A stretch of DNA of 64,000 nt from Marinobacter santoriniensis NKSG1 (lineage in GTDB: Bacteria > Pseudomonadota > Gammaproteobacteria > Pseudomonadales > Oleiphilaceae), in NCBI RefSeq assembly GCF_000347775.1, contig NZ_APAT01000021.1:62001-126000 (forward strand). Reading direction: 5' to 3'. Both the position numbers and the translations under genes were made by a program. Below, piece by piece: positions 33,893-44,125 of this stretch. Numbering within the stretch: the first letter of the stretch is position 1; each line of letters begins with the position of its first letter. Under the pieces are notes generated by a model. It did no database searches and was not told where the DNA came from. It was given only the letters and a program-made list of their open reading frames with translations.

Positions 33893-34537
33893 ATGGAAAT
33901 CCTGACCGGCGGAAAACTGAAACTGATCCAGGCCGCCCTGCGCCTGATCACCGAAACCCGAAGCCTGACGTCGCTGGGCCTCCGCGAGCTGGCTCGGGAA
34001 GCCGGGCTGAACCCGAATACGTTCTATCGGCATTTCAGTAACCTGGACGAATTCGGGTTGCAGGTGCTTGGCTATATTGCCGAGGACATGAAAACCGGAG
34101 TGCGGGAGTTGCGGCGGATGGCTGAATCGTCAGAGCAGGCATCTCACGATACGGTGGCATTCGTCTATCACTATTTCCTGTCCAACCCCGCGGCCACCAC
34201 CGTTGCCGTACGGGAACTCCATGGCCCCTCCCCCGTCCTGCGCCAGGCACTGGAAGCGCAGTTGAATGCCAGTGCCCGGGAGATGGCGGAGGACATCATC
34301 GAGCGCGATCTGGTGGCCGGAGTCGACCGTGATACCATCCATGAAATTTCACACATGACCATTCGCTATATCCTGTTCCGGGCTATGGACTATCTGGAGA
34401 AGCCGGATCAGCGCGAGCGCATCCAGCGGGAGACGGAACGGTTCATTAACCGACAGTTCCGGGGCGCGATGGTCGATCATGTTTCCAGCAGTACCCTGGA
34501 GACGATCGCCCGGGAGTCCTCCCCGGTTAGCCGGTAA
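33893..34537 (+). CDS. TetR-family transcriptional regulator (FabR-like N-terminus)
   Basis: A 214-residue TetR regulator. The helix-turn-helix is at about 27-58, with LGLRELAREAGLNPNTFYRHFSNLDEFGLQVL, which resembles FabR-type regulators of lipid genes. The C-terminal ligand domain is unassigned. GAGAGG stands before ATG 33893. It is divergent from the monooxygenase gene and probably represses it through the GTAKACA boxes. Its leader contains hairpin repeat R6. Confidence 0.88.
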   Translation: MEILTGGKLKLIQAALRLITETRSLTSLGLRELAREAGLNPNTFYRHFSNLDEFGLQVLGYIAEDMKTGVRELRRMAESSEQASHDTVAFVYHYFLSNPAATTVAVRELHGPSPVLRQALEAQLNASAREMAEDIIERDLVAGVDRDTIHEISHMTIRYILFRAMDYLEKPDQRERIQRETERFINRQFRGAMVDHVSSSTLETIARESSPVSR

Positions 34538-35665
34538 TCAGTCCGAATTAAAAAACCGCTGGACCTGGTTCGCGTGGGCCTGGCCATCGCGGTAACCCAG
34601 CTCCATCAGCTTCTTGCAAAACTGGCTATCGAACAGGAGGTAGCTCGCCAGGTTGGCACCGCCATCCGCCACCGATTCGGCCTCCCCGGTGAGGGTTCGA
34701 ACCAGGGGCGGCAAAGCGCCCATGTGAGGCGCGGCCAGCTCGTCGAGGGGCTCCGATGGGGAGATTTCCAGAATGTCGACGGGATGAAGATCCAGATTGG
34801 CTTCCTTCAAGCGTTCTTCCGGAATCAGGGCAAGCAACTGATTGATCATTCGGGAGTGTTCGATGTCGTATTCCAGGGTATCGAGGAACATACCATTGAA
34901 CACCTGCGCCAGGATCTGGCTGAGTGAGGGGGTTTCCTGCTGGTGATGCCGTTTCGGCGGGCACATGGCGTTGGCGCTTACCCCGATCACCAGCACTTTG
35001 CTTGCACCCAGCCTGAGTGCGGGGCTGATGTGGGCCATCTGTCGGGTAACACCGTCACCGAAATACTCACGGTTAATGGCCACCGGTCGGAACAGGGTCG
35101 GGATGGCGGATGACGCCAGAATGTGATCGATCGTCAATTCCGTCCGGGTGCCGGCGCGCTGGCCCTGGCTCCAGCCCTCCAGGTCCGGCCGTCCCTGGAA
35201 AAAGCAGACGTTCTGTCCCGAGGCATAACCGCAGGCATTCAATCCGACGGCGTCAATGTGCCCGGCCGAGAGGGTATCCCGAACCCGTTCAAAATCGATC
35301 TGTTCCTCGAGCAGCTTTCTCAGGGGCCGGTTGTCCAGGAAAGACACCGGCCCACCCTCCGACGGGCGGGCCAGCATACGCCGGGCAATGCTCGTGACAT
35401 TGCGCACCATGCTGAACGGGTCGGCCCGGAAGACCTGATCCATGGTCAGGCCCGACCACACGTTCTCGAGGTGATCAATGCTGTGACGGAAGCGACCACG
35501 GCTGCCGGCAATGGCCATTGCATTGATGGCACCGGCGGAGGTGCCGACGATCACCCGGAACGGATGCTCCCAGTCCGGGTACATATCGGCGATGGCCCGA
35601 AGGACGCCCACCTGATAGGCAGCCCGGGCCCCTCCTCCGGTCAGTACAATCCCGTTGCGTGGCAT
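34538..35665 (-). CDS. Patatin-like phospholipase
   Basis: A 375-residue patatin-family acyl hydrolase. The oxyanion loop is TGGGARAAYQVG (9-20), the nucleophile Ser43 is in GTSAG, and the dyad Asp is in YFGDGV. Such enzymes release fatty acids from phospholipids or other lipids with a Ser-Asp dyad. No signal peptide is seen. It is convergent with the TetR gene (adjacent, no gap) and 18 bp downstream of the small lipoprotein gene on the same strand. Confidence 0.88.
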   Translation of the reverse strand: MPRNGIVLTGGGARAAYQVGVLRAIADMYPDWEHPFRVIVGTSAGAINAMAIAGSRGRFRHSIDHLENVWSGLTMDQVFRADPFSMVRNVTSIARRMLARPSEGGPVSFLDNRPLRKLLEEQIDFERVRDTLSAGHIDAVGLNACGYASGQNVCFFQGRPDLEGWSQGQRAGTRTELTIDHILASSAIPTLFRPVAINREYFGDGVTRQMAHISPALRLGASKVLVIGVSANAMCPPKRHHQQETPSLSQILAQVFNGMFLDTLEYDIEHSRMINQLLALIPEERLKEANLDLHPVDILEISPSEPLDELAAPHMGALPPLVRTLTGEAESVADGGANLASYLLFDSQFCKKLMELGYRDGQAHANQVQRFFNSD

Positions 35666-35683
35666 CCGCGCCTCCGGAACCGG

Positions 35684-35995
35684 TTATTCCGTCGTGTTGA
35701 ACACGTAGGAGGACACTGTGCCGTCCGGGTTGAAGCGCACCACCAGATCGGTGGTCTCGGCATCACCGAACGCGGACCAGCGATATTTGCCGTAGGTCCA
35801 GGTGCGCTTGCCATCCTCTACCCCGGTGCGCCAGGGCTCACCGAACATCGTCTGGATCTCGGCGCGGGTGGTTTCCCCAATGCGGATCTGGTCCACATTG
35901 TGAGTCGGAAAGTCCCGACCAACCGTGGCACAACCGGCAAGAACGGCAATCAGGATGGCGAGTACGGTGGTTTTCAAGGAACGGGCAGCGACCAT
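35684..35995 (-). CDS. Small lipoprotein, BamE/SmpA-like
   Basis: A 103-residue predicted lipoprotein. The signal TTVLAILIAVLAGC ends in a good lipobox (LAGC), followed by a BamE-type domain: the segment IRIGETTRAEIQTMFGEPWRTG is the usual SmpA/OmlA helix-loop, and TWTYGKYRW a beta strand. ATG 35995 is selected because GGGAG precedes it and the signal peptide then starts correctly; a much longer open frame upstream is not credible. A dedicated BamE role is not implied, since many small lipoproteins share this fold. Confidence 0.78.
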   Translation of the reverse strand: MVAARSLKTTVLAILIAVLAGCATVGRDFPTHNVDQIRIGETTRAEIQTMFGEPWRTGVEDGKRTWTYGKYRWSAFGDAETTDLVVRFNPDGTVSSYVFNTTE

Positions 35996-36091
35996 GACAA
36001 ACTCCCTGTGGCTGACAATTTCCTTCATGATAGTCGCTGAATACGAAGACGCGATTACGAACCCGACAGATTCCCCGGCGACCGCACAGGC

Positions 36092-36124
36092 AAAAAAAAG
36101 CCGCAGGCCTCGCGGCGCTGCGGC
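36092..36124 (-). terminator. Intrinsic terminator downstream of the OYE gene
   Basis: On the minus strand, 7-bp arms GCCGCAG / CTGCGGC with an 11-nt loop are followed by eight T, 23 nt after the flavin oxidoreductase stop. Confidence 0.85.
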
Positions 36125-36146
36125 AGGGGTACGATCGAAGGGTCGA

Positions 36147-37259
36147 TCAGTAAAGCTTGGCGAGGGATTTCTTGGCGAAGGCTTCCACTTCTTCCAGCCG
36201 GCCCTCTTTGACCTTGACCAGCCATTCCGGATCCTGGAGCAGGGCCCGGCCAACGGCGATCAGCTCGAATTCGTGGTTGTTCATGCGCTCCACCAGTTCG
36301 TCGATACCGGCTTTCTCCACGGCTTCTTTCTTGCTGGCAAAGGTGCCGCTGATGAAGTCCTCGGTCAGGCCGACGCTGCCCACCGACATGGTGGGGACGC
36401 CCGTCAGCTTCTGGGTCCAGCCTGCAAGGTTCAGGTTGGAACCCTCAAACTCCGGCTCCCAGAATCGGCGGGTGGAAGCGTGGAAAATGTCCACTCCAGC
36501 TTCAACCAGGGGCTGAAGAAAGCGATCCAGCTCCTCGGGGCTGTGCACCAGCTTCGCTTCGTAGTCCTGTTGCTTCCACTGGGAAAAACGCAGCATCACC
36601 GGAAAATCCGGGCCAACGCGATGGCGGACTTCTTCCACAATTTCCACCACGAACCGCAACCGCTTTTCCATGCTGCCACCGTATTCGTCGTCACGCTGGT
36701 TGGTGCCCTCCCAGAGGAACTGGTCGAGCAGGTAGCCGTGGGCACCGTGAATCTCAACCCCGTCAAATCCCAGCGCCTTGGCATCCTGGGCGGCATCGGC
36801 AAACGCCTTGATCACGTCCTGGATGTCGTCCTGCGTCATGGCCTTGCCGTTGGGCTTGCCCGGGGCAAACAGTCCGGACGGACTGTATCCGGGAACTTCC
36901 GGGTAGGGCTCGACCCCTTCTTTGCGGACGGCCCCGACGTGCCAGAGCTGAGGGAAGATGGCGCCACCCGCCTCGTGCACCGCGTCGACGACCTTTTTCC
37001 AGCCGGCAAGGGCGTCATCGCCATGGAATCTCGGAACATTGGGATATCCGCTGGCCGCAGGATGGTTCACCGTCGTACCTTCGGTAATGATCAGGCCGAT
37101 GCCGGCCTCGGCACGACGACGGTAATAGTCGACCACATCCTGCCCCGGAACACCGTTGGGCGAGAAGTTGCGCGTCATGGGTGCCATTGCCACGCGGTTG
37201 CGCAGCTTCAGGTTCTGGGTTTCAAACGGTTCGAACAGCGGGCCAAGATTCATGCTCAT
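36147..37259 (-). CDS. Old-yellow-enzyme family NADH:flavin oxidoreductase
   Basis: A 370-residue FMN TIM-barrel protein of the OYE/NemA family. FEPFETQNLKLRNRVAMAPMTR begins the barrel, ITEGTTVNHP and QLWHVGAV are typical strand ends, and DGVEIHGAHGYLLDQFLWEGTNQR carries the conserved His-Gly-Ala-His substrate region. It reduces activated alkenes or nitro compounds. ATG 37259 is preferred; in-frame GTG 37277 and ATG 37253 are alternatives. It is divergent from an HxlR regulator, with alternating AACC/GGTT boxes between them. Confidence 0.9.
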   Translation of the reverse strand: MSMNLGPLFEPFETQNLKLRNRVAMAPMTRNFSPNGVPGQDVVDYYRRRAEAGIGLIITEGTTVNHPAASGYPNVPRFHGDDALAGWKKVVDAVHEAGGAIFPQLWHVGAVRKEGVEPYPEVPGYSPSGLFAPGKPNGKAMTQDDIQDVIKAFADAAQDAKALGFDGVEIHGAHGYLLDQFLWEGTNQRDDEYGGSMEKRLRFVVEIVEEVRHRVGPDFPVMLRFSQWKQQDYEAKLVHSPEELDRFLQPLVEAGVDIFHASTRRFWEPEFEGSNLNLAGWTQKLTGVPTMSVGSVGLTEDFISGTFASKKEAVEKAGIDELVERMNNHEFELIAVGRALLQDPEWLVKVKEGRLEEVEAFAKKSLAKLY

Positions 37260-37269
37260 GATAATGTGC

Positions 37270-37328
37270 AACCTCACTAATTTGGTTTCTTAAAGCAACC
37301 TTATTAAATCTGGTTTTAAGATGCAACC
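37270..37328. promoter_or_regulatory. Alternating AACC/GGTT boxes, candidate HxlR operator
   Basis: AACC (37270), GGTT (37284), AACC (37297), GGTT (37312) and AACC (37325) alternate every 13-15 bp through an otherwise AT-rich divergent promoter. They form overlapping inverted repeats between the OYE and HxlR genes. Regulation by the adjacent HxlR protein is inferred. Confidence 0.6.
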
Positions 37329-37349
37329 CTATTCGGTACACTGGCGGGT

Positions 37350-37814
37350 ATGGCCAGAAAACGTTTTGATGATTCCAGCTGCTCCGTTGCCCGCGCCCTG
37401 AATGAGGTCGGCGACTGGTGGTCCCTGTTGATTGTGCTGCACGCCATGTATGGCACCCGGCGGTTCGTGGATTTCCAGCAGGAACTGGGCATCGCCAAGA
37501 ATATCCTGTGTGATCGGCTCGGCCGCCTGGTCGACAACGGCGTCCTGCGGAAGGTGGATGTGGGGGAACACGGCTCCCGCTTTGAATACCGTCTGACCGA
37601 AAAAGGTCGGGACCTGTTTCCGGTGGTTATCGCGCTGCGCCAGTGGGGCGACAAGTGGAATCCGGCTCCGGAACAACCGGCGCTGAATCTCAGAGACCGC
37701 GCCACCGGCCGTCCGGTACAAATGGTCCAGGTCCGTGATGCCGACGGGCAGCCCCTGAGCATCCGCGACGTCTTCATGCCCGAAGACAGCCTGCCCGAGG
37801 CGAAAAAGGGCTAG
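37350..37814 (+). CDS. HxlR-family winged-helix regulator
   Basis: A 154-residue DNA-binding protein. The HxlR core runs from about 11 to 100: CSVARALNEVGDWWSLLIVLHAMYG, the recognition segment FQQELGIAKNILCDRLGRLVDNGVLRK and the wing with RFEYRLTEKG. Cys11 is at the position often used as a redox or electrophile sensor in this family, which fits control of an OYE-type reductase. The C-terminal 50 residues extend beyond the minimal domain. It is divergent from the OYE gene. Confidence 0.88.
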   Translation: MARKRFDDSSCSVARALNEVGDWWSLLIVLHAMYGTRRFVDFQQELGIAKNILCDRLGRLVDNGVLRKVDVGEHGSRFEYRLTEKGRDLFPVVIALRQWGDKWNPAPEQPALNLRDRATGRPVQMVQVRDADGQPLSIRDVFMPEDSLPEAKKG

Positions 37815-37903
37815 GCCAGACTCCGGCTCAATCCCTGCAAAACCCACGATTTCTTGAGTTGCGTCAATCCGGCCACTAAAGCCCGCCTGGCCGCCAGCCT
37901 TTA

Positions 37904-37917
37904 TTGTTTTATATCAA
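37904..37917. promoter_or_regulatory. FNR/Anr-like box upstream of ompW
   Basis: TTGTT-TTAT-ATCAA matches the FNR consensus TTGAT-N4-ATCAA with one mismatch, 63 bp before the ompW start. FNR control of ompW is known in enterics, which supports the site; the binding here is inferred. Confidence 0.6.
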
Positions 37918-37979
37918 GTTTGTCCATCCCGCGATCATTAACCTGTGTTCATCAACGATTCTGATCAAGGAGATGGCCC

Positions 37980-38720
37980 ATGTCTTACTCTATTAAACTC
38001 GGTATTCTGGCAGCGGCAGTCATGGCGACTGCACCCATGGCTCACGCTTATGAAGCAGGTGATCTGATTGGGCGCCTGGGCGTGGTCACGGTGGATCCGG
38101 ATTCCTCCAGTGGCAACCTGAAGTCCGACGCTGTAGGCGAGATTGATGGCGCCAAAGTAAGCGTCGATTCCAACACCCAGCTCGGGATTACCCTGACCTA
38201 CATGATCACCGACCAGTTTGCGGTGGGTGTGCTGGGCGCAACCCCGTTCAAACACGACATCAAGGGCGACGGTGCCCTGAGTGGCGCCGGCAAGCTGGGT
38301 GAAACCAAGCACCTGCCACCGACCGTGACCCTGCAGTACTTCCCGATGCCCAGCGGCAGCAAGTTCCAGCCTTACGTCGGTGTGGGTGTGAATTACACCA
38401 ACTTCTTCGACGAGAAAACCACCAGCACGCTTACCAATACCTACGATTCGGTAGCACACAACAACTTGAACACCCCGGTCGGCACTATCGACCGGACCAA
38501 GCTCAACCTGGACGACAGCTGGGGTCTGGCCGCAGAACTGGGCATGGACTACGCAGTCACCGAGAATGTCGGCATCAATGCGGCGGTCTGGTGGGCGGAC
38601 ATCGACACCGACGCCACCATCAACGCCTATGCTGCTGATGATTCCTTTGTGGACCAGAGCACTATCGATGTTTCCATCGATCCCTGGGTCTACATGGTCG
38701 GCGTATCCTATAAATTCTGA
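37980..38720 (+). CDS. ompW: OmpW-family outer membrane protein
   Basis: A 246-residue eight-stranded outer-membrane barrel. The signal peptide ends near AHA-Y (residue 23), IGRLGVVTVDPDSSSG is the first strand of the OmpW family, and LPPTVTLQYFP and FQPYVGVGVNYTNFF are characteristic. The C-terminus ends in MVGVSYKF with the terminal Phe required for assembly. OmpW forms a hydrophobic channel for small apolar molecules. An FNR/Anr-like site and a good terminator bracket it. Confidence 0.93.
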   Translation: MSYSIKLGILAAAVMATAPMAHAYEAGDLIGRLGVVTVDPDSSSGNLKSDAVGEIDGAKVSVDSNTQLGITLTYMITDQFAVGVLGATPFKHDIKGDGALSGAGKLGETKHLPPTVTLQYFPMPSGSKFQPYVGVGVNYTNFFDEKTTSTLTNTYDSVAHNNLNTPVGTIDRTKLNLDDSWGLAAELGMDYAVTENVGINAAVWWADIDTDATINAYAADDSFVDQSTIDVSIDPWVYMVGVSYKF

Positions 38721-38778
38721 TCCCCGTGCCATCCGGCGACTCCTGGTCTGTGGGTCGCCGGAGGGTGCGTTCTCCTGT

Positions 38779-38803
38779 GCGGGGCCTCCGGCCCCGCTTT
38801 TTT
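38779..38803 (+). terminator. Intrinsic terminator of ompW
   Basis: Perfect 8-bp arms GCGGGGCC / GGCCCCGC with loop TCC are followed by six T. Confidence 0.9.
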
Positions 38804-38903
38804 ATGCCTGTTCATCCCGGTTACTGCACCTGAGACGATACCGACGTCGGGGTGTTCGACTTTCGGGGCGGATATTTCGCGGATGATTCCCGGCCGTCGT
38901 GAT

Positions 38904-39404
38904 TCAGGAAGCCAGATATCCACCAGGCAGGAGCGCGGCATTGTAGGCCGCGTGCAGGATCATGCAGGGCACCAGAGAGCCGTGACGATCCCGGAAATAA
39001 CCAAAGACCAGCGCGGGAAAGAACACCAGCCATGCCGTCAGATCGGTGCGATAGACCAGGTGCCATGCGGTGAACAGAACGGCGGCCACGATATTCGCGA
39101 CCGAAAGACCGACAATGGTTCTCCTGCCCCAGATCCCGGTGGACAGATATCCCTGTACCACACCCCGAAAGGCCAGCTCCTCGACCACAGGGGCCCAGAG
39201 AACCAGGGACAACAGCGGCATCCAGCCCCGATCGAGCCAGCCCCCGGCATCGAACAGAGCCCCGATAAAAAGACTCAGCACACAGCCGGAAAACAGCGCC
39301 AACAGAAAAAGCCGGTCTGTGAACAAACGTTTCGGGGCGATCAGGCCGAGCTGATCCTTGAGGGGCGAACTGGCATCCATTGGTTTCGGGACTATCCGGA
39401 TCAC
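38904..39404 (-). CDS. CPBP-family intramembrane glutamic protease
   Basis: A 166-residue integral membrane protein of the CAAX-protease/bacteriocin-processing (Abi) family. The catalytic motif EELAFRG (EExxxR) and the HAAYN motif (HxxxN) near the C-terminus are both present, so it is predicted active. Four hydrophobic segments are visible. Substrates of bacterial members are mostly unknown. It is transcribed in the same direction as rhlE and follows it. Confidence 0.85.
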   Translation of the reverse strand: MIRIVPKPMDASSPLKDQLGLIAPKRLFTDRLFLLALFSGCVLSLFIGALFDAGGWLDRGWMPLLSLVLWAPVVEELAFRGVVQGYLSTGIWGRRTIVGLSVANIVAAVLFTAWHLVYRTDLTAWLVFFPALVFGYFRDRHGSLVPCMILHAAYNAALLPGGYLAS

Positions 39405-39457
39405 TTGTCAGGTCTGAATGTTAATCCAACCAGATCCTGCAAGTCAGGTCATCAGAA

Positions 39458-39491
39458 ACAACAATGCGGAGCCAAAGCTCCGCATTGTTGT
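39458..39491 (-). terminator. Strong hairpin downstream of rhlE
   Basis: A perfect 15-bp stem (ACAACAATGCGGAGC and its complement) with a 4-nt loop starts 17 nt after the rhlE stop. On the minus strand it is followed by only TTTC, so termination is likely but not ideal. Confidence 0.65.
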
Positions 39492-39507
39492 GTGACGGGA
39501 ACCGGGA

Positions 39508-40818
39508 TCAGGCGCTTTGGCGCCGACCCTGCTGGCCACTCCCCTGGCTGCGGCCACTGCTTCGACCACCGGGTCTGGCGCCAAAACTGCGGGGTTTGCC
39601 AGCCGGTCGGCCATTGCCGCCGCCGTTGCCACCGCGACCTCGGGCCTTGCTCGGATCGGCCTTGGCTTTGGGTTTCAGGGGCAGATTATTCTTCGGCTCG
39701 AAACCTTCCACTTCCTTGCGTGGCAGCTGCTTCTTGATCAGCTTCTCAATGCCTGCCAGCAATTTGCCCTCATCGGCACTGACCAGCGACAGCGCATGGC
39801 CACTTTCACCGGCACGCCCGGTACGGCCGATCCGGTGCACGTAGTCTTCCGGCACGTTCGGCAGTTCGAAATTCACCACCTGAGGCAGCTGCTTGATATC
39901 AAGGCCGCGGGCCGCGATGTCGGTTGCGACCAGCACCCGGATATCGCCCTGCTTGAACTCGGCCAGCGCTCGGGTGCGGGCGCCCTGGGACTTGTTACCG
40001 TGGATGGCTGCGGCGGTGATGCCATCCTGCTCCAACTTCTTGGTCAGGCGATTGGCACCGTGCTTGGTGCGGGTGAATACCAGCACCTGCTCCCAGCTGT
40101 TGTCGCGGACCAGCTTGCTCAGCAATGCGGTTTTCTGGCTCTGGTCTACCGGATAGACCGACTGCTTCACTTTTTCGGCAGTGGTATTACGAGCCGCTAC
40201 TTCCACCTGAACCGGATCATTCAGCAGACCCTGGGTCAGCTTCCGGATGTCATTGGAGAAAGTGGCGGAGAACAGCAGGTTCTGGCGCTTCGCGGGCAAC
40301 AGCGCAAGGATCTTACGGATGTCGCGGATAAAGCCCATGTCGAGCATCCGATCGGCTTCGTCCAGTACCAGGATTTCCACTTCGTTGAAGCGAACCGCGT
40401 TCTGCTGGTACAGGTCGAGCAGGCGTCCCGGTGTCGCCACCAGCACATCCAGTCCCTTGCGCAGCTTCATCATCTGCGGATTGATTTTCACACCCCCGAA
40501 CACCACGGCGGAGCGGGTCGGCATGTATTTGCTGTACAGGGCCACGCTGTCGTGAACCTGCGCGGCCAGCTCCCGGGTCGGGGCCAGAATCAGTGCCCGC
40601 GGGCCTTTACCGGTGCGCGGCTGTTCGGCCAGTCGCTGAAGCAAAGGCAGGGTGAAACCGGCGGTCTTACCGGTGCCGGTCTGTGCCGCGGCCATAACGT
40701 CCTTTCCGGAAAGAACGGCAGGAATAGCCTGGGCCTGAATGGGGGACGGGGTTTCATAACCCTGGTCGGTGGTGGCACGGACCAGTTGCTCGGACAAACC
40801 GAGTGAAGAAAAACTCAT
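39508..40818 (-). CDS. rhlE: DEAD-box RNA helicase RhlE
   Basis: A 436-residue ATP-dependent RNA helicase. Visible motifs are Q (SPIQAQAIP), I (AQTGTGKT), II (VLDEADRML), III (FSATFS) and VI ([10 protein letters not shown]). The C-terminal 70 residues are a basic Gly/Arg/Ser-rich tail typical of RhlE. The start is taken at ATG 40818 (MSFSSLGLS); the longer frame to 40887 adds unrelated residues. It acts in ribosome maturation and RNA decay. The 272 bp upstream contain no gene that I can see. Confidence 0.93.
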   Translation of the reverse strand: MSFSSLGLSEQLVRATTDQGYETPSPIQAQAIPAVLSGKDVMAAAQTGTGKTAGFTLPLLQRLAEQPRTGKGPRALILAPTRELAAQVHDSVALYSKYMPTRSAVVFGGVKINPQMMKLRKGLDVLVATPGRLLDLYQQNAVRFNEVEILVLDEADRMLDMGFIRDIRKILALLPAKRQNLLFSATFSNDIRKLTQGLLNDPVQVEVAARNTTAEKVKQSVYPVDQSQKTALLSKLVRDNSWEQVLVFTRTKHGANRLTKKLEQDGITAAAIHGNKSQGARTRALAEFKQGDIRVLVATDIAARGLDIKQLPQVVNFELPNVPEDYVHRIGRTGRAGESGHALSLVSADEGKLLAGIEKLIKKQLPRKEVEGFEPKNNLPLKPKAKADPSKARGRGGNGGGNGRPAGKPRSFGARPGGRSSGRSQGSGQQGRRQSA

Positions 40819-41090
40819 ATAGAATAAACTCTTGATTGAATCTGCCTCCACGAACACCGTCGATCGGCGAATGCGGGCAGAAGCCATGATGATTCATGGA
40901 AAAATGACGACTACAGTCTCGCGCCGGTAGCGGCGGGACGTCCTCTGACAGGTCGTATGGATGGTTCGCAAGGGCGGCCTGTGGCCGGAAACTGCGGAAT
41001 CCCTAGAGGCAGGATGCAGGCACCATACCAGAGGCGGTACAGGAACACTATAGGTATTTGTGTAATGCAAGGGCCCCGGGCCATCCGGGA

Positions 41091-42389
41091 TCAGACGAGA
41101 CCAAAGGTGAGCGCCGCCGTCATCAGGCTGGAGAAAGCCAGACCGGACAACGATAGCCCGAAACTCCACCGAAAGGAGGCGTCCACCGCCCGGTAGCCGG
41201 TCAACCGCTCCATGATCAGGGCGTTGGCGGCAAACGGGGTCCCAAAGGCGGTAATTCCCCAGCCGGTCACCATGGCCAGCCCCAGGCCAACCAGCGCGGA
41301 CGATGGCCAGACCGAGCCCAGGATCCCGCCGACGAGCGTGCCGATCACGATCGGGTTAATGCCGGCCAGGCCGGAGACAAAGAACACCCAGGGCACTGCA
41401 GCGGCCAGCAATGACCAGCCCCAGACCGGCAACTGGGTATCGCCGTGAATATTCCCCAATACCACGCCGCTGATCACAGCCCCGATAAACGCAGAGCCGC
41501 CCACAATCGCCAGTTCGTTGCTGACCGGCGCCATATCGGCCACCGGCGGGTTGCTGCCCCGACTCCAGGCCAGTACACGCCCGCCCAGAACCGCGGCAAG
41601 ACAGCTCAGAGTGACGGCATAGGCATAGTTGAAGCCATAGCGGTGACTCAGGACAAATACCCCCAGACAGATCGCCAGGATCAGGCCACCGAAGCGCAAC
41701 CAGGGTCCCTTTCCCGCCGGCCTCTCCGGATCACCGCCGGTGGATTCCGGCTCCCGCCAGACCAGTCCCGCCAGCACCATCAGGAACGCAAAGGGAACGG
41801 CCAGCGACAGCAACTGAAGGCTCCCCAACCCCGGAAGCAGGGTCAGTGTCAGCACCACCGAGATAGACAACGGGGAAAACGTCGGGGCAACGCCAAAGCC
41901 GCGCAGAACCGCCCGGGTCGCGTTGCGGGTGGCGGCAGAATCGCCCCCGGCGCGGATCCGCTCGGACACCAGGCTGCCCACTACCGCCACCGAACCAAAA
42001 TTCAGGGGAATGGACACCAGCGCGGTTCCAAAGGCAAGGCTCAGGTATCGGGGCGTGGGCCGCCCGCCAAACAGACTCGCCGAAATCCGCTGCAGATCGC
42101 CGGAACGTCCCAGGACGTGGGACAGCAGCATGACGGCCAGGATCAGACCCGCCAGACGGGTCACATTGGCCACGGCACCGTCAATCAGGGCCGGGTCGCG
42201 GATGAGGGCGTAGAACAGTCCCAGCAGGGCCGCTGAAAACACCACCTTCGGCACACGGCGCATATCGCCCCAGCCCAGGATGACTGCGAGCGCCACGGCA
42301 AGCGCACCAGCGTACGCCGCTCCCGGTAACAGCGAGAGAACGGCGGCCAGCAAAGCAATGTAAGCGAGCAGTGAACGTAGGCGATGCAA
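41091..42389 (-). CDS. Polytopic membrane protein, putative ion-transporter-superfamily permease
   Basis: A 432-residue, very hydrophobic protein with about 11-12 helices. Glycine-rich re-entrant-looking segments such as RGFGVAPTFSPLSISV and GLAGINPIVIGTLVGGILG resemble IT-superfamily (anion/TRAP-large-subunit-like) permeases, but I do not recognise a named family. Start is TTG 42389, supported by AAGGAAG 6 nt upstream. That ribosome-binding site is buried in a perfect 14-bp hairpin (42396-42428). Substrate unknown. Confidence 0.7.
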   Translation of the reverse strand: MHRLRSLLAYIALLAAVLSLLPGAAYAGALAVALAVILGWGDMRRVPKVVFSAALLGLFYALIRDPALIDGAVANVTRLAGLILAVMLLSHVLGRSGDLQRISASLFGGRPTPRYLSLAFGTALVSIPLNFGSVAVVGSLVSERIRAGGDSAATRNATRAVLRGFGVAPTFSPLSISVVLTLTLLPGLGSLQLLSLAVPFAFLMVLAGLVWREPESTGGDPERPAGKGPWLRFGGLILAICLGVFVLSHRYGFNYAYAVTLSCLAAVLGGRVLAWSRGSNPPVADMAPVSNELAIVGGSAFIGAVISGVVLGNIHGDTQLPVWGWSLLAAAVPWVFFVSGLAGINPIVIGTLVGGILGSVWPSSALVGLGLAMVTGWGITAFGTPFAANALIMERLTGYRAVDASFRWSFGLSLSGLAFSSLMTAALTFGLV

Positions 42390-42395
42390 GGACGA

Positions 42396-42428
42396 CTTCC
42401 TTATGATGGACGCGCCATCATAAGGAAG
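42396..42428 (-). promoter_or_regulatory. 14-bp hairpin enclosing the ribosome-binding site of the 41091-42389 gene
   Basis: On the minus strand CTTCCTTATGATGG, loop CGCGT and the perfect complement CCATCATAAGGAAG end 6 nt before the TTG start. The AAGGAAG at the 3' side is the Shine-Dalgarno sequence, so folding would block translation. It could also act as a weak terminator of the upstream monooxygenase or a protein-binding palindrome. Confidence 0.6.
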
Positions 42429-42471
42429 CTACGTAGCCAAGGCTATCCGCCATTATGCGGATGATCGGGTC

Positions 42472-43998
<1,527 letters not shown>

Positions 43999-44125
43999 GG
44001 TGCGGCCTCACAAGAGATGAAGTCTTGTCGGTTGGTCCGTGATCCACGGCAACCGGGTTGTTATGGCTCCAAGGTAACGACTTTGAAAGCGGCGAAAATT
44101 GGCCCATACCACACGCTCTGCACGT

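Noticed and set aside
33575..33905. Several short overlapping frames across repeats R5 and R6.
   Set aside because: They arise from the palindromic repeats and change with strand; no ribosome-binding site supports them.
35996..36253. Upstream extension of the BamE-like lipoprotein gene.
   Set aside because: The signal peptide and Shine-Dalgarno sequence fix the start at 35995; the extension overlaps the OYE terminator and gene.
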